DNA of 25,000 bases from Chrysomallon squamiferum (taxonomy: Eukaryota; Mollusca; Gastropoda; Neomphalida; Peltospiridae). The stretch is taken from assembly GCA_012295275.1 (NCBI GenBank), contig CM022675.1, forward strand, positions 1,120,581 through 1,145,580, written 5' to 3'. Shown one piece after another: positions 22,845-25,000 of this stretch (positions are counted from its first letter, which is position 1; each line of letters begins with the position of its first letter). A model generated the notes under the pieces. That model saw only the letters and a list, made by a program, of their open reading frames with translations. It had not been told where the DNA came from and did not search any database. A program made the translations under genes and the position numbers.

Positions 22845-23031
22845 CTTGCTCTGTGTGCAGCAGTCTGTACGTTACAGCTCCTCCTTCGCCTACGTCATCG
22901 TCTGAGGCTCTCAACGTCGTCACTACGTACCCAACAGACACGTTTTCTGCTATCTGCAACATCGTCACGACGTCAGGTTGGTCGGACGGCGGGTACAACC
23001 ACGTCGGTGCATGTTCGTTACGGGCTAGTAC
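22845..23031 (-). CDS. Cadherin exon 3 in window: degenerate linker and first half of an EC repeat
   Basis: The acceptor is TTAACCAG (AG at 23032-23033) and the donor is GAGCAAG/GTTTGA (exon end 22845). Phase is 0 to 1, 62 full codons. It opens with the linker RNEHAPTW, where a canonical DXNDXAP is expected. LQIAENVSVG follows (A strand with its XEX glutamate), then LRASDDDVGEGGAVTYRLL, matching the DXDXG region and the following strand. The joined frame runs smoothly into exon 4. Confidence 0.85.
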
Positions 23032-23396
23032 CTGGTTAAATAGATAGGGAGAGGATATATATATCTATATCTATTTCTAATGCCTTTTCGCCACCCTCCC
23101 ATACTCACACAAAGAATAACCTTCATCCATTCATATATATATATATATATACCTGTCATTCTCGCCATCCAGTTATTAACTTTGTTACATTTTTCATTAT
23201 GTAACACGTGTTTTGAATGGTTAATCAGTTAGTATAACAATATCAGTTCGACTGGATTATCTCATAGATTCATAGATGAATGCCGACCAAAGAAAAGAGC
23301 GAATACAAAATTAACTAGAACACTTAAATCTCAAGGTCATTGTCTGTGATGACGTCAACAGTTACTTTTCTGCCGTCATCATTATCATCATCATTA

Positions 23397-23400
<4 letters not shown>

Positions 23401-23479
<79 letters not shown>
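23401..23479. repeat. (TC)n microsatellite, about 39 units
   Basis: Intron between cadherin exons 2 and 3, (GA)n on the sense strand. Confidence 0.96.
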
Positions 23480-23480
<1 letters not shown>

Positions 23481-23521
23481 AAAGGCCATGGGTTAGAAAA
23501 AAGATTCTAAACTAAATTTAC

Positions 23522-23769
23522 CTTAACTATGACGTTGACAAGTGACGTCATAATGGCGTTGCTAGGCGGCGAGTCTGAAATGACTATCTCTAAGAGGAAC
23601 TCGAAGTTAGTTTCTGACAGCGATTCGTAGTCAATTCTTTCCGCTCTCGCGTACAATTTTTTCCCGTTGATGTAAAACCTCCCACCGAAATCTTTGACAA
23701 TGCGTGTCGTTAGTTTGCTGTTGTCGCCGTCGTCCAGGTCTGAGCAATGTAGATGAACGATGTCGACAT
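23522..23769 (-). CDS. Cadherin exon 2 in window: most of an EC repeat
   Basis: The acceptor is CATTCCAG (AG at 23770-23771) and the donor is GTTAAG/GTAAAT (exon end 23522). Phase is 1 to 0 and the exon gives 83 residues including the split codon. It continues the repeat begun in exon 1. SDLDDGDN matches the DXDXGXN calcium motif, FYINGKKLYARAERIDYE covers the central strands with RIDYE at the LDRE position, and a final strand ends VNVIVK. The linker expected next is on exon 3 and is degenerate. A long (TC)n tract lies 43 bases beyond the donor. Confidence 0.85.
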
Positions 23770-23858
23770 CTGGAATGTGTTAAAGATGTGAACTGTGAAT
23801 ATTCAGGTATACGTATCTATATCTGTCTGTCTCACTGACTTTCCGTCGCTTTTGCTTG

Positions 23859-24411
<553 letters not shown>

Positions 24412-24514
24412 TTTTTATAAGTTTAAAATTGCTATTAAATTCCTTCTCGTTTCTTTACCACTGACTCACATGACGTACATGTCGGTTCTGATTGGTAGTT
24501 ATTAATAGAATTAC

Positions 24515-24751
24515 CTCGCTCGGTGTTTTCCTCGACGCTAACGTAGTAGAAATGTTTAGTACACTGTGGAAAGTTGTCGTTTACGTCATCAACTGTGACG
24601 TGGAGGTCACGAGATGCGCTATGACCTGCGTCATCCACTGCATGTACGGTCAAGTTAAAACTGCTTATTCCACGAAGCCCATCCCTGTCGATTCTTTGGT
24701 TTAATACCAGAGTTCCGTCCTGTTGTACAGTGAAATATTTAGCTCCGTCAC
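24515..24751 (-). CDS. Cadherin exon 1 in window: end of one EC repeat and start of the next
   Basis: The acceptor is TTTGTTGCCAAG (AG at 24752-24753) and the donor is GCGAG/GTAATT (exon end 24515). Phase is 1 to 1 and the exon encodes about 79 residues. It opens in the middle of a repeat (KYFTVQQDGTLVLNQRIDRD), where IDRD occupies the position of the calcium-binding LDRE motif. AVDDAG follows, then the inter-repeat linker DVNDNFP. The next repeat begins with YVSVEENTE, which carries the XEX glutamate. All are standard cadherin signatures. The first half of the repeat must be on an exon outside the window. Confidence 0.88.
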
Positions 24752-24753
24752 CT

Positions 24754-25000
24754 TGGCAACAAATTGAAAAAAAAGAAAAAAAAAAGAAGGAAAAGATGGA
24801 CACGTTAATAATACGTGTGAGTTACATCCTTGATCTATTTTTATGTTTCCGAATTATTATTTTTTCAGTTTTATTTAACTGAAGAAATAAAGCTTAGTAA
24901 AACAAACAGACATGTGCACACATAAAAATATTGAGAGAGAGGGATGGAGAGAAAAGAAATGAAAGAGAGACATGGAGGAAGGGAGAACGAGAGAAAGAAA
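24754..25000. other. Upstream cadherin intron
   Basis: Polypyrimidine (sense strand) before exon 1, then AT-rich and GAGA-rich sequence. No further exon seen. Confidence 0.6.

Overview
This window looks like nuclear DNA from an invertebrate animal, AT-rich and saturated with simple repeats. Spliced genes, a metazoan-type cadherin, GT-AG introns with pyrimidine tracts and AATAAA signals all point to a metazoan. The density of long (GA)n/(TC)n, (TTA)n, (ACT)n, (GATA)n and (ACAT)n tracts would suit a lophotrochozoan such as a mollusc, but the species cannot be fixed from the sequence. There are no bacterial-type operons, no rRNA or CRISPR array, and no tRNA that I could recognise. Most long open frames are read-throughs of microsatellites and are not genes.

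The right third (17873-24751, minus strand) holds the 3' part of a cadherin-superfamily gene. I join nine exons by splice site and phase. Exons 1-4 encode one partial and three further cadherin (EC) repeats. Exons 5-6 encode a membrane-adjacent region that looks like a SEA/MAD (ferredoxin-like) fold. Exon 7 encodes the transmembrane helix. A 41-base exon 8 and the large terminal exon 9 encode a basic, repeat-rich cytoplasmic tail of about 420 residues. The 5' part of the gene lies beyond base 25000. Every junction except the exon 4 donor keeps phase and reading frame.

The left half holds what I consider the most novel content: two related genes for very small secreted cysteine peptides. One is only a first coding exon on the minus strand (211-334), running out of the window. 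The other is on the plus strand, with coding exons at 9952-10091 and 11368-11427/11431, a likely exon at 11986-12090 and a terminal exon from 12811 with AATAAA at 12977. Both start a few bases after a 3' splice site, encode a signal peptide, a dibasic site and a CX3C motif of the form C-x-Y-L-C, and break in phase 2 at the same place after the second cysteine. A TATA-like box at 9046 may serve the plus-strand gene.

Other candidates are weak: an orphan plus-strand terminal exon (13573-13657), a possible minus-strand exon (5696-5829), and two TATA-like boxes near 15.3 and 15.7 kb. The rest is intergenic or intronic unique sequence and tandem repeats, including a 52-bp and a 55-bp tandem repeat. 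Two 8-base palindromes, TCACGTGA (8 copies) and TGACGTCA (7 copies), are far more common than chance predicts.
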